A stretch of 64,000 bases of DNA, taken from the NCBI RefSeq assembly GCF_900215295.1, contig NZ_OCMF01000002.1, forward strand, positions 1-64,000, written 5' to 3'. Position numbers and translations under genes: made by a program. Numbering within the stretch: the stretch's first letter is position 1; every line of letters begins with the position of its first letter. The DNA is from Salinimicrobium sediminis. GTDB lineage: Bacteria; Bacteroidota; Bacteroidia; Flavobacteriales; Flavobacteriaceae. Positions 26,169 to 34,207 of the stretch are shown here, one piece after another. The notes under the pieces are model-generated. The model was not told where the DNA came from, did no database searches, and saw nothing but the letters and a program-made list of their open reading frames with translations.

Positions 26169-27065
26169 CTACAGCTCTTCCTGGGCATCCAGGTACTGGT
26201 CCTGTTTATGCCAGTCAAACCTATAGGAGATTCCGCCGGCCACCTGCCATTTTGATGGGGTATCTTTAAAATTGATAAGGCCCGAAATGTCTGCCTGGAA
26301 GTTCTTGTGAAATAAATAGGCAAAGCCGCCACGAGCTATTTCATCGCTGTAGATATCGCTGATTAGGGTTTGAAATTCTCCAAACATTGCAAACCTTGGA
26401 GAAAAGGAGTGGGTGAGGGTCACAATTCCCGAATAGGTAGGGTAATCCTGACCTATTTCATCGGCAATTATATTGATCACAAAAACCCAGGGTCCCCAGT
26501 TGTTTTGAGAAATTACGGCAAACCGGGGAGAGAAATTTCCCTCTCCTTCATATTGATATGGATTATCTCCAAAGGAAAAATTCGCACCAGCATAGAGAGA
26601 AACTGCAGGAATTAGAACGTTCCAGTCAAACCTTTGGTTAGCCTTCCAGCTATAGAGGTTCGGTTTCTTTTCTCCGGCATTTTTATAAGGATCGTAAACC
26701 AGATACTTCACTCCCAAAGTGTTGGAATCAAAGTTCCGGATGTTGTAGGATTGATTGGAGGAACCTACCAGGTAGTTGGTGGTTTGGTCCAGAAAAGAAC
26801 CCATGAGGTTGATCTCCAGTTCTTCAAATAAGAATCCAAATCTAACGGCATAGTCTACTCCCCAAAGATCGGTCTCGGTTTGCAGCAGTTCATGCTCATC
26901 TGCACCAAATTTACCTCCGGCTTCAAATTGGAGCACCATCGGCCCAACTGCAAATGCACCCTGGGAATGTCCCGGGCGATTGGAATTTATGGTTTCGGTA
27001 TATTGAGCGGTGGCAAGAAAACTTCCGCAGAAGAAAAGGGTAATTAAAGTGGCGCAGATCCTCAT
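26169..27065 (-). CDS. Outer-membrane beta-barrel protein, transporter-like
   Basis: A 298-residue protein with signal peptide (ICATLITLFFCGSFLATAQ). The mature start ETINSNRPGHSQGAFAVGPMVLQFEAGG resembles a Bacteroidota family of barrel proteins loosely called transporters (phenol-degradation MetA-like). It ends in an aromatic-rich strand. A minus-strand -7 box TATATTTG (27088-27095) lies ~22 bases upstream. The pncB gene follows after 23 bases; whether the barrel admits a pyridine precursor is open. Confidence 0.75.
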   Translation of the reverse strand: MRICATLITLFFCGSFLATAQYTETINSNRPGHSQGAFAVGPMVLQFEAGGKFGADEHELLQTETDLWGVDYAVRFGFLFEELEINLMGSFLDQTTNYLVGSSNQSYNIRNFDSNTLGVKYLVYDPYKNAGEKKPNLYSWKANQRFDWNVLIPAVSLYAGANFSFGDNPYQYEGEGNFSPRFAVISQNNWGPWVFVINIIADEIGQDYPTYSGIVTLTHSFSPRFAMFGEFQTLISDIYSDEIARGGFAYLFHKNFQADISGLINFKDTPSKWQVAGGISYRFDWHKQDQYLDAQEEL

Positions 27066-27170
27066 TTTTGGGCTGATTGGTTGAAACCAAATATAGAGAT
27101 TTTATCATTTTTTTCGGACGCTGTGATGGTTTTCTTTGAGGAGAGTAGTAATTTTACCAAAACTTTTAGA

Positions 27171-27449
27171 ATGCAGGAAGCTTCATTATCTGAAGTGCTA
27201 AGGGTGTTGCTCATCGTGCTCCTTATCTACTTTGGATTCAAACTTATCATCCGCTGGTTTGGACCTATTATTCTCAGGTACTTCCTGAAGAAGGTGGGGA
27301 AGAAATTCGAACAGAAATTCAGCCAGTTCGATCCAACAGCAGGGCAACAGCAAAAACAGGGTGAAGTCACCATTGATAAAAAACCTAATAACAAGCGGAA
27401 ATCAAAGAATGACGTGGGAGAGTATATCGATTATGAAGAAATTGACTAA
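27171..27449 (+). CDS. DUF4834 family membrane protein
   Basis: About 92 residues: an N-terminal hydrophobic helix (LSEVLRVLLIVLLIYFGFKLIIRWFGP), a basic amphipathic part, and a polar C-terminus ending DVGEYIDYEEID. This matches DUF4834, a small family found in Bacteroidota. The ATG at 27171 is chosen because the frame upstream lacks family-like sequence. The YfhO-type gene follows after 24 bases. Function unknown. Confidence 0.82.
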   Translation: MQEASLSEVLRVLLIVLLIYFGFKLIIRWFGPIILRYFLKKVGKKFEQKFSQFDPTAGQQQKQGEVTIDKKPNNKRKSKNDVGEYIDYEEID

Positions 27450-27473
27450 TTTCCGCATCAAAATCCTCCTCCT

Positions 27474-29891
27474 ATGAATTTTTCCTTTAAGAAAGTACTG
27501 CCTCACATTTTTGTTTTTCTGGGGTTCATCGTACTTTCTCTCGCTTATTTTTATCCTGTACTGCAGGGAAAGGAAATTTTTCAAAGTGATATAGCTCAAT
27601 ATATCGGGATGGCACGTCAGCAAAATGAATTCCGGGCCGAGACAGGGGAGGAACCGTACTGGACCGATGCTGCCTTTGGAGGTATGCCCACTTATCAATT
27701 AGGAGCAAATTACCCGCATAATTACGTAAAGAAGATCGACAGTTTGCTACGCTTTTTACCGCGCCCTGCCGATTATCTTTTCCTGTATTTCATAGGTATC
27801 TATATTTTGTTTCTTGTACTAAAAGTCGATTACAGATTGGCCTTTTTGGGTGCCCTGGCTTTTGGATTTTCCACATATCTTATAATAATTTTAGGCGTGG
27901 GTCACAATGCCAAGGCTCATGCGATCGCCTATATGCCCTGGGTGCTCGGCGGAATCCTGCTCTGTTTCCGGCGGAAGTATATTACCGGATTCCTGCTCCT
28001 TGCCTTCGGAATGGCTTTAGAGATAAGTGCCAACCATTTCCAGATGACCTTTTACCTGTTGCTACTGGTGTTGGTGCTTGGGTTGATCTATCTCATAGAT
28101 GCTTTCCGAAAAAAAGAGCTGCCGCATTTCTTTAAAGCTATCGGCGTAATGGTAATAGCGGTGATCCTGGCTGTGGGTGCAAACGCAACAAATCTATTGG
28201 CCACGCAGGAGTATGCAGATTTTAGTACCCGGGGAGACACAGGACTTACGATAACTCCTGAAGGTACACCGGACAAGTCCGATGGACTCGATTATACCTA
28301 CATTACAGAATACAGCTACGGAATTCTGGAAAGTTTTAACCTTTTTATTCCCCGATTCATGGGGGGCTCGAGTGCCGAAAATGTCGGGACAGACTCGGCG
28401 ATTTACACGCAGCTATTGCAGCTTGGTGCCAATCCTATCCAGGCAGCACAATTCGCAGAATCGGCTCCTACTTACTGGGGAGATCAGCCGTTCGTGGGGG
28501 CGCCGGCATATGTTGGTGCTACCGTGCTTTTCCTGTTCGTATTCGCCTTGTTCCTGGTTCGCGGCAGGCTAAAATGGTGGATCGTGGGAGGTACTTTGCT
28601 CGCATTACTGCTTTCCTGGGGAAAAAACTTCGGGCTCCTTACCGACTTCTTTATCAATTACGTTCCCCTTTATAATAAATTCAGAGCGGTTTCTTCTATC
28701 CAGGTGCTCCTGGAACTCTGCATTCCGGTGCTGGCAATTGTTGGCTTGTGCAGGTTCTTCTTTAGAGATGAAACTCCTGAAAGAAAACAATATGCTCTTA
28801 AATGGGCCACTATTATTACAGGGGGAATTGCATTGATCTTCCTGTTGTTCAAAGGAATGTTTTTTAGTTTTACGGGTGCAAGTGATGGGGTATTGATCCA
28901 GCAACTGGGTCCGGAATTCGTAAGGGCGCTAAAGGAGGATCGTAGAGCAGTTTTTACTGCTGATGCCATTCGTTCGCTGGTGCTTGTGATATTAACCGCG
29001 GCTGTATTGTGGCTGTTCCTTCAGGAGAAATATAAAAGGAACATTGCGATCCTTGCTTTGGGAGCATTGATCCTGTTTGATCTTGTGGCAGTGGATAGGA
29101 GATATGTAGACAGCGATGATTTTGTAAAATCCAGTGTGGTCAATCGTCCTTTCCAGGCCAATGAAGCAGATCGTGAGATCATGAAGGATGACGGTCACTA
29201 TCGCGTCTTGGATCTTAGCGGCAGCTCATTCAACACCGCCCGCACCTCTTTTTTCCACAATTCGATTGGAGGTTATCACGCCGCCAAACCCGGGAGAATG
29301 CAGGAGTTGTATGACTTCTATATTTCGCAGAACAATCTGCAGGTGCTCAATATGCTGAATACCAAATATTTTATTATTCCTACGAAAGAAGGTGTAGTGG
29401 CACAACAAAATCCCGAAACCAATGGCAATGCCTGGTTTGTACGGGAGGTAAAGGTGGTTGAGAATGCAAATGAAGAGATCCTCGGGCTGGACGGTATAAA
29501 TACAGGGAAGGTAGCTGTAGTTGACAACGATTTTGCTGAATATTTACCACAACAAAACTTCACTGTTGATTCATCTGCTACAATAGAACTCATCTCTTAT
29601 CAGCCGAATGAACTGAAATATCGCACTACAGCTCAAAATGAGAGCATGGCTGTCTTTTCTGAAATTTATTATCCCAACGGCTGGCAGGCGTATATAGATG
29701 GGGAAGAAGTGCCACACTTTAGGGCAAATTATGTGTTGAGGGCGATGATGGTACCGGCAGGGGAGCATGAGATCACTTTTAAATTTGAGCCACAGGTTGT
29801 AAAAACCGGAAGTTCTATTGCTTTAGCCAGTTCGGTCCTCCTGGGCTTACTATTGATCGGCGGGATTTTCTACGGAATAAAGAGAAGATAA
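27474..29891 (+). CDS. YfhO family membrane protein
   Basis: An 805-residue polytopic protein with around 12-14 hydrophobic helices, a DIAQYIGMARQQNEF motif near the N-terminus, and a C-terminal soluble part (~640-770) followed by a last helix. This is the YfhO family (GT-C-like fold), implicated in adding sugars to lipid-linked or teichoic polymers in other bacteria. The next two genes are a glycosyltransferase and a flippase, so a role in surface-polysaccharide assembly is reasonable inference. Confidence 0.88.
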   Translation: MNFSFKKVLPHIFVFLGFIVLSLAYFYPVLQGKEIFQSDIAQYIGMARQQNEFRAETGEEPYWTDAAFGGMPTYQLGANYPHNYVKKIDSLLRFLPRPADYLFLYFIGIYILFLVLKVDYRLAFLGALAFGFSTYLIIILGVGHNAKAHAIAYMPWVLGGILLCFRRKYITGFLLLAFGMALEISANHFQMTFYLLLLVLVLGLIYLIDAFRKKELPHFFKAIGVMVIAVILAVGANATNLLATQEYADFSTRGDTGLTITPEGTPDKSDGLDYTYITEYSYGILESFNLFIPRFMGGSSAENVGTDSAIYTQLLQLGANPIQAAQFAESAPTYWGDQPFVGAPAYVGATVLFLFVFALFLVRGRLKWWIVGGTLLALLLSWGKNFGLLTDFFINYVPLYNKFRAVSSIQVLLELCIPVLAIVGLCRFFFRDETPERKQYALKWATIITGGIALIFLLFKGMFFSFTGASDGVLIQQLGPEFVRALKEDRRAVFTADAIRSLVLVILTAAVLWLFLQEKYKRNIAILALGALILFDLVAVDRRYVDSDDFVKSSVVNRPFQANEADREIMKDDGHYRVLDLSGSSFNTARTSFFHNSIGGYHAAKPGRMQELYDFYISQNNLQVLNMLNTKYFIIPTKEGVVAQQNPETNGNAWFVREVKVVENANEEILGLDGINTGKVAVVDNDFAEYLPQQNFTVDSSATIELISYQPNELKYRTTAQNESMAVFSEIYYPNGWQAYIDGEEVPHFRANYVLRAMMVPAGEHEITFKFEPQVVKTGSSIALASSVLLGLLLIGGIFYGIKRR

Positions 29892-29912
29892 AATTGCTTT
29901 TTAAGCAGGGCT

Positions 29913-31196
29913 ATGAAAAAAGTACTTATAGTTACTTATTACTGGCCCCCGGCCGGTGGCCCGGGCGTGCAGCGGTGGCTTAAATTTGCAAAGTATTTGC
30001 CCGGCTACGGAATTGATCCCGTGATCTATGTGCCCGGGAATCCGCATTACCCTCTACGGGATGAAACCTTATTAGCTGAAATTCCTTCAGGAATAAAGGT
30101 GCTTAAAAAAGACATTTTTGAACCCTATGCTTTTGCTGAATTCTTTTCGAAAAAGGACACGCAAAGCATCAGCTCCGGAATAATTCCGAAGGAGCAGAAA
30201 CAGGGATTTATACAAAAGCTGATGCTGTACATTCGCGGAAATTTCTTTATTCCCGATGCCCGAAAATTCTGGATCAAACCTTCAGTAAAATATTTATCGG
30301 CTTACCTACAAGAGAATCAAATTGACACCATCATTACCACCGGTCCGCCGCACAGCATGCATCTTATAGGGCTTCGGCTCAAGGAAAAGCTGGCGGTGAA
30401 CTGGATTGCCGACTTTCGGGATCCCTGGACACAGATTGGTTATCATGATAAACTGAAATTGACAGAGAGCTCACAAAAGAAGCATGAACAGCTGGAAAAA
30501 GAGGTGCTTCAAAAAGCGGACACCATTATTACCACCAGTTTCACCACACAAAAGGAGTTCCGGAAGAAGACAGCAACTCCGGTGGAAGTGATTACCAACG
30601 GCTATGATGTGGAGCAGGTGAAAAGGCTGCCAATGGATGAGAAATTCAGTCTTTCCCATATCGGGTCCTTGCTTTCCGGAAGAAATCCCGAAAATCTTTG
30701 GAGGGCTATTTCAGAATTGATTTCAGAAAATGAGAATTTTGCAAAGGATTTTCAGCTGAAACTGATTGGAGCAGTGGGAGAGCCGGTATTGGAGAGCATA
30801 CAAAAAGCAGGTATAGAGGAGCATCTTGCTTTAAAAGATTATGTCTCGCATTCCGAAGCCTTACAATTGCAAAGAAGTTCGCAATTGCTGCTCTTGATCG
30901 AAATTGACAGTGAGGAGACCAAAGGCATTATTCCGGGGAAACTATTTGAATACATAGTGAGCGACCGTCCAATTCTTGCTATTGGACCACAAGGTGCCGA
31001 TATGGAAAAGATCATTAGGGAAACAAACACAGGTTCTTTTCATTTGTACTCCCAAAAAAAGGAAATTAAGGCCTTTCTTCTGGAGAAATATGAGCTGTTT
31101 CAAAAGGGAGAATTGAAAAGCTTTCCAATCGGTCTTCAGCAATACAGTCGCAAAGCACTCACGGGAAAACTGGCGCAACAAATCAGGAATTTCTAA
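29913..31196 (+). CDS. Glycosyltransferase family 4-like protein
   Basis: A 427-residue protein. The N-terminus (KVLIVTYYWPPAGGPGVQRWLKFAKYLP) is typical of GT-B fold family 4 enzymes acting on surface glycans. The C-terminal half contains VSHSEALQLQRSSQLLLLIE and an acidic KGIIPGKLFEYI motif that binds the sugar nucleotide. It ends with TAATG, its last base being the first base of the flippase start. The sugar substrate is unknown. Confidence 0.9.
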   Translation: MKKVLIVTYYWPPAGGPGVQRWLKFAKYLPGYGIDPVIYVPGNPHYPLRDETLLAEIPSGIKVLKKDIFEPYAFAEFFSKKDTQSISSGIIPKEQKQGFIQKLMLYIRGNFFIPDARKFWIKPSVKYLSAYLQENQIDTIITTGPPHSMHLIGLRLKEKLAVNWIADFRDPWTQIGYHDKLKLTESSQKKHEQLEKEVLQKADTIITTSFTTQKEFRKKTATPVEVITNGYDVEQVKRLPMDEKFSLSHIGSLLSGRNPENLWRAISELISENENFAKDFQLKLIGAVGEPVLESIQKAGIEEHLALKDYVSHSEALQLQRSSQLLLLIEIDSEETKGIIPGKLFEYIVSDRPILAIGPQGADMEKIIRETNTGSFHLYSQKKEIKAFLLEKYELFQKGELKSFPIGLQQYSRKALTGKLAQQIRNF

Positions 31197-32653
31197 TGGG
31201 AGTAGTTGTAAGCCAGTCAGCAAAAAATCTTTTTACCACCTACCTGGGATTTGGGATCGGAGCCATAAATACGCTGTTCCTATACACGAATTTCCTAACG
31301 CCGGAATACTACGGATTGGTAGGATTTCTGCTTTCGGCGGCAAATTTGATCTGGCCGCTCATGGCATTCGGGGTGCATAACACGCTGGTAAAGTTCTACA
31401 CTTCCTATGAATCTAAAGAAGATCGCGATAAGCTTCTTAGCGTCATTTTATGGCTGCCCCTTACCATTTCCCTCCTGCTGGGAATTATTGGGGTAATTTT
31501 TTATGACCTGTTGCTCGATTATTTTTCGGATGGAAATGGCATCGTTATACCCTACATCTGGCTCATTTTTGTCATTGCTTTGGCAACTTCCTATTTTGAA
31601 ATATTTTTTTCCTGGGCTAAGGTCAATTACAAAAGCGTTTTTGGGAATTTCATGAAAGAGGTGTTCCATCGCAGTTGTACTTCCCTGCTGCTGGTAGCGG
31701 TTTACTTTGATTATCTTTCTGTTGAGAATTTTGTTTATGCCATTGGAGGGGTTTTTATCCTGCGCCTTATTTTAATGGCTGTTTATTCCTTTCGCCTGTA
31801 TTTTCCGAAGTTGAGTTTTAATTTTCCGCACAACAAGTCATTTATTCTAAAATATTCGGCCTTGATCCTTATTGCAGGTTCTGTTGCCATGGTGCTTCTT
31901 GATCTTGATAAAGTGATGATCGAGCGGTTCCTGCCTATTGAAATGGTTGCGGTTTATGGAATTGCTGTTTACATTTCTTCGGTGATCGCTGTCCCCTCGC
32001 GTGCAATGCATCAAATCACTTATCCCATGACGGCGACTTTGCTAAACAACCGGGACAAAAAGGGCCTTTTGGAACTGTATGAAAAAAGTTCCCTGAACTT
32101 GCTCATCATCAGCGGCCTCATTTTTTTGCTCATAATAACTAATATTTCTGAAGTTTATGAGCTGATACCGGAAGAATATAAGATTGATTTTTCAATAGTG
32201 ATCCTTATCAGTTGTGTGAAGCTTTATGATAACCTATTGGGGAATAATAATAGTATTCTTTTTAATTCTGATTATTACAGACTGGTGTTGGGAATAGGCG
32301 TTTTTCTTGCTGTACTCGCCTTTGTGCTGAATATTTTGCTTATCCCTGAATTTGGACTGATGGGAGCAGCTTTAGCAACTTTTCTTGCATTTGCCTGCTA
32401 CAACACGGTCAAACTGGTGATCGTTCAGAAAAAATTTAAAATACATCCATTTACCAGGGAAACTTTCTACGGAATGCTGCTTATCCTGGTCTTTACCTTC
32501 GGATTTTATTTCTGGGATTTTCAATGGCACCCGGTCTTTAACATTGTATTGAAGTCGGGAATTATCGGGTTGCTTTATGTTCTGATCATTTATTTGCTGA
32601 AGCTTTCTCCTGATATCAACGGCATCATTAGCAAAACCCTGAAGTTAAAGTAA
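31196..32653 (+). CDS. Polysaccharide flippase (Wzx/MATE-like)
   Basis: A 485-residue integral membrane protein with about 12-14 helices spread along its length, beginning SQSAKNLFTTYLGFGIGAINTLFLYTNFLTPEYYGLVGF. This matches the oligosaccharide flippases that carry lipid-linked sugars across the inner membrane. It is coupled to the glycosyltransferase by a one-base overlap and ends the operon YfhO-GT4-flippase. Confidence 0.88.
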   Translation: MGVVVSQSAKNLFTTYLGFGIGAINTLFLYTNFLTPEYYGLVGFLLSAANLIWPLMAFGVHNTLVKFYTSYESKEDRDKLLSVILWLPLTISLLLGIIGVIFYDLLLDYFSDGNGIVIPYIWLIFVIALATSYFEIFFSWAKVNYKSVFGNFMKEVFHRSCTSLLLVAVYFDYLSVENFVYAIGGVFILRLILMAVYSFRLYFPKLSFNFPHNKSFILKYSALILIAGSVAMVLLDLDKVMIERFLPIEMVAVYGIAVYISSVIAVPSRAMHQITYPMTATLLNNRDKKGLLELYEKSSLNLLIISGLIFLLIITNISEVYELIPEEYKIDFSIVILISCVKLYDNLLGNNNSILFNSDYYRLVLGIGVFLAVLAFVLNILLIPEFGLMGAALATFLAFACYNTVKLVIVQKKFKIHPFTRETFYGMLLILVFTFGFYFWDFQWHPVFNIVLKSGIIGLLYVLIIYLLKLSPDINGIISKTLKLK

Positions 32654-32687
32654 AAAATGATCCCCGATGCTTTCGCAACCGGGGATC
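32651..32687. terminator. Terminator between the flippase gene and a minus-strand gene
   Basis: A perfect 8-bp stem (GATCCCCG 32659-32666 with CGGGGATC 32680-32687). A T-run exists only when read on the minus strand, so it mainly ends the minus-strand gene at 32723, but it also lies right behind the flippase stop. Confidence 0.75.
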
Positions 32688-32722
32688 AACCAACTAACTA
32701 ACCAAAATTAACTAACTAACAT

Positions 32723-33913
32723 TTATTGTCCTCTTGAACTTCTTGTTCCGCGGGTAGGAACTGGTTCTGGTGTTCTTTCTGAAGGCACAGCATTTGCAGC
32801 CGGAGAAGCCTCGGTACGGCGTGTTGCTGCCTGTACTTCCCTTTCGGGAGAATTGTTTTGTGGTACGCTTCTTTGAACTGCAGGAGTCTCAACACGGGCA
32901 CTACGGGTGTGCCTTTCCACATTTCTCTGCACCGCAGGAGTTTCCATCCTTGTGCTACGGGTGCGACTTTCCACATTTCTCTGCACCGCCGGAGTTTCTA
33001 CTGTTGTAGTCCTTCTCTGGGTTTGGACACTATTGGTCCTCACCGGAGCTTCAACTCTTGAACTGCGACTTTCAACTGCTGTCCTTCTTTGTACGTTCGG
33101 AGTTTCAACTCTTGATGTACGGGTCCTTTCAACAGCTCTTGTGTTTTCAAATTTCCGGTCATCGGTTTGAGTCCGAATGATCCGTTCGTTTCTGTCCGGT
33201 GTCGCAGTGATCCTTGTAGGAAGCTGAGATTCAATTTTTCTCGGCGAATCCACTCTTCTTCCTCTATGGTAAGAAGTCACCGGATCTCCTGGCAAATAGT
33301 ACCTTTGATGGAAATTATTATTGTAGTAATGTGTTTCATAATAATTCCTGTAATAAGAATACTTCATCCTGTTAGGAGTATAATATAAACGGTAAGGCTG
33401 GTGATACACTACACTGTAGGTGTAAGGCCTTACATAATGATCGTGCCATGGCCTGTAAACATAAGAAGCATTACGGCTGTTTATAAAGCCCGATGTATGG
33501 GTGAGCTGATTATAGAAGTTATAGTGAAGGAACATATTTCCTATTCTGTCCACCATTCCAAAATGGTTATACCCAATCCTAACACGTCCGGCCTGGATCA
33601 ATCTTCCGTAATGGTCGTAATAAACCGGAACATTTTCGATCTGGATCACTGCACCATAATCATCGTATTGAATGAAGGGTCCGTAATTGTAACCTGAGTT
33701 AAAACTATAGTTAATATGAGAGGGGATTCTGTTGAAATTTCCCCGCGGATTAAAGAAGAAATCAAACTGCCCATCAGGAAAAACGGCAAATTCAACCCCT
33801 CTTTCTACAAAAATAAATGCCTCTCCACGGTAAGGGCTTCCAAAAGAAGGAGTTGCTGCAGTAGCAGTAAGCCCCAGGGTGAGAAAAGCAAATATGAGAT
33901 AAAACTTTTTCAT
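32723..33913 (-). CDS. Secreted repeat protein, hypothetical
   Basis: A 396-residue exported protein: signal peptide MKKFYLIFAFLTLGLTATAA, a Tyr/His/Asn/Gly-rich region of ~190 residues (YNHFGMVDRIGNMFLHYNFYN, YHQPYRLYYTPNRM) and a basic, Arg/Thr/Glu-rich tail. The tail (269-358) contains five 18-residue tandem repeats, VETPAVQRNVESRTRSTR being one. The high Arg content is unusual for this AT-rich genome. No family is recognised; a structural or nucleic-acid/polyanion-binding surface role is speculation. The gene stands alone between two terminators. Confidence 0.72.
   Translation of the reverse strand: MKKFYLIFAFLTLGLTATAATPSFGSPYRGEAFIFVERGVEFAVFPDGQFDFFFNPRGNFNRIPSHINYSFNSGYNYGPFIQYDDYGAVIQIENVPVYYDHYGRLIQAGRVRIGYNHFGMVDRIGNMFLHYNFYNQLTHTSGFINSRNASYVYRPWHDHYVRPYTYSVVYHQPYRLYYTPNRMKYSYYRNYYETHYYNNNFHQRYYLPGDPVTSYHRGRRVDSPRKIESQLPTRITATPDRNERIIRTQTDDRKFENTRAVERTRTSRVETPNVQRRTAVESRSSRVEAPVRTNSVQTQRRTTTVETPAVQRNVESRTRSTRMETPAVQRNVERHTRSARVETPAVQRSVPQNNSPEREVQAATRRTEASPAANAVPSERTPEPVPTRGTRSSRGQ
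32840..33109 (-). repeat. Five coding repeats of 54 bp (18 residues)
   Basis: The tail of the secreted protein repeats with a period of exactly 18 residues over residues 269-358, each unit opening (V/M)E(T/A)P. The third and fourth units are nearly identical in DNA as well: the motif CCACATTTCTCTGCACCG recurs at 32917 and 32971, 54 bases apart. Unequal crossing over or slippage could change copy number. Confidence 0.9.
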
Positions 33914-33990
33914 AAGATGGAGGATTAAATTGATTTTAAAAGTGCTTCAAAGGAAGTACATTAATTTAAAATCAAACCGCGTGCCACAAA

Positions 33991-34028
33991 TTAAAAAACC
34001 CCGCCGGCAAAGAGCGCAGCGGGGTTTT
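33991..34028 (-). terminator. Terminator of uvrA
   Basis: A 10-bp AAAACCCCGC/GCGGGGTTTT stem (33995-34004 with 34019-34028) lies ~180 bases downstream of the minus-strand uvrA stop, with a T-run on the minus strand. Confidence 0.75.
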
Positions 34029-34150
34029 CAAACTAACCAACCAAAAATTATTAATTACAAATTATGTCAAATTTAATCTTGCAATCGTTAGATTTAATTC
34101 AAACCTCATGCCAAATTTGATATTTTTAATCCTGAAGTTGTTAAAGTTAT

Positions 34151-34200
34151 TTGGTGCAGGTTTCTGAACCCTTTCAGGGTTTCAATCCCACAAAGGCTTA
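34151..34200. repeat. Second copy of the AACCCT/AGGGTT intergenic element
   Basis: GGTGCAGG, an AACCCT...AGGGTTT palindrome and GGCTTAA occur here as at 247-296, in a rearranged order. The 33914-34207 gap holds only the uvrA terminator, this element and AT-rich spacer without coding potential. Confidence 0.55.
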
Positions 34201-34207
34201 ATCAAAA

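Noticed and set aside
34028-34056. ACTAAC/ACCAAC tandem repeat as a regulatory element
   Set aside because: A similar run lies at 32689-32720, but the period is irregular and it fits AT-rich spacer near terminators.
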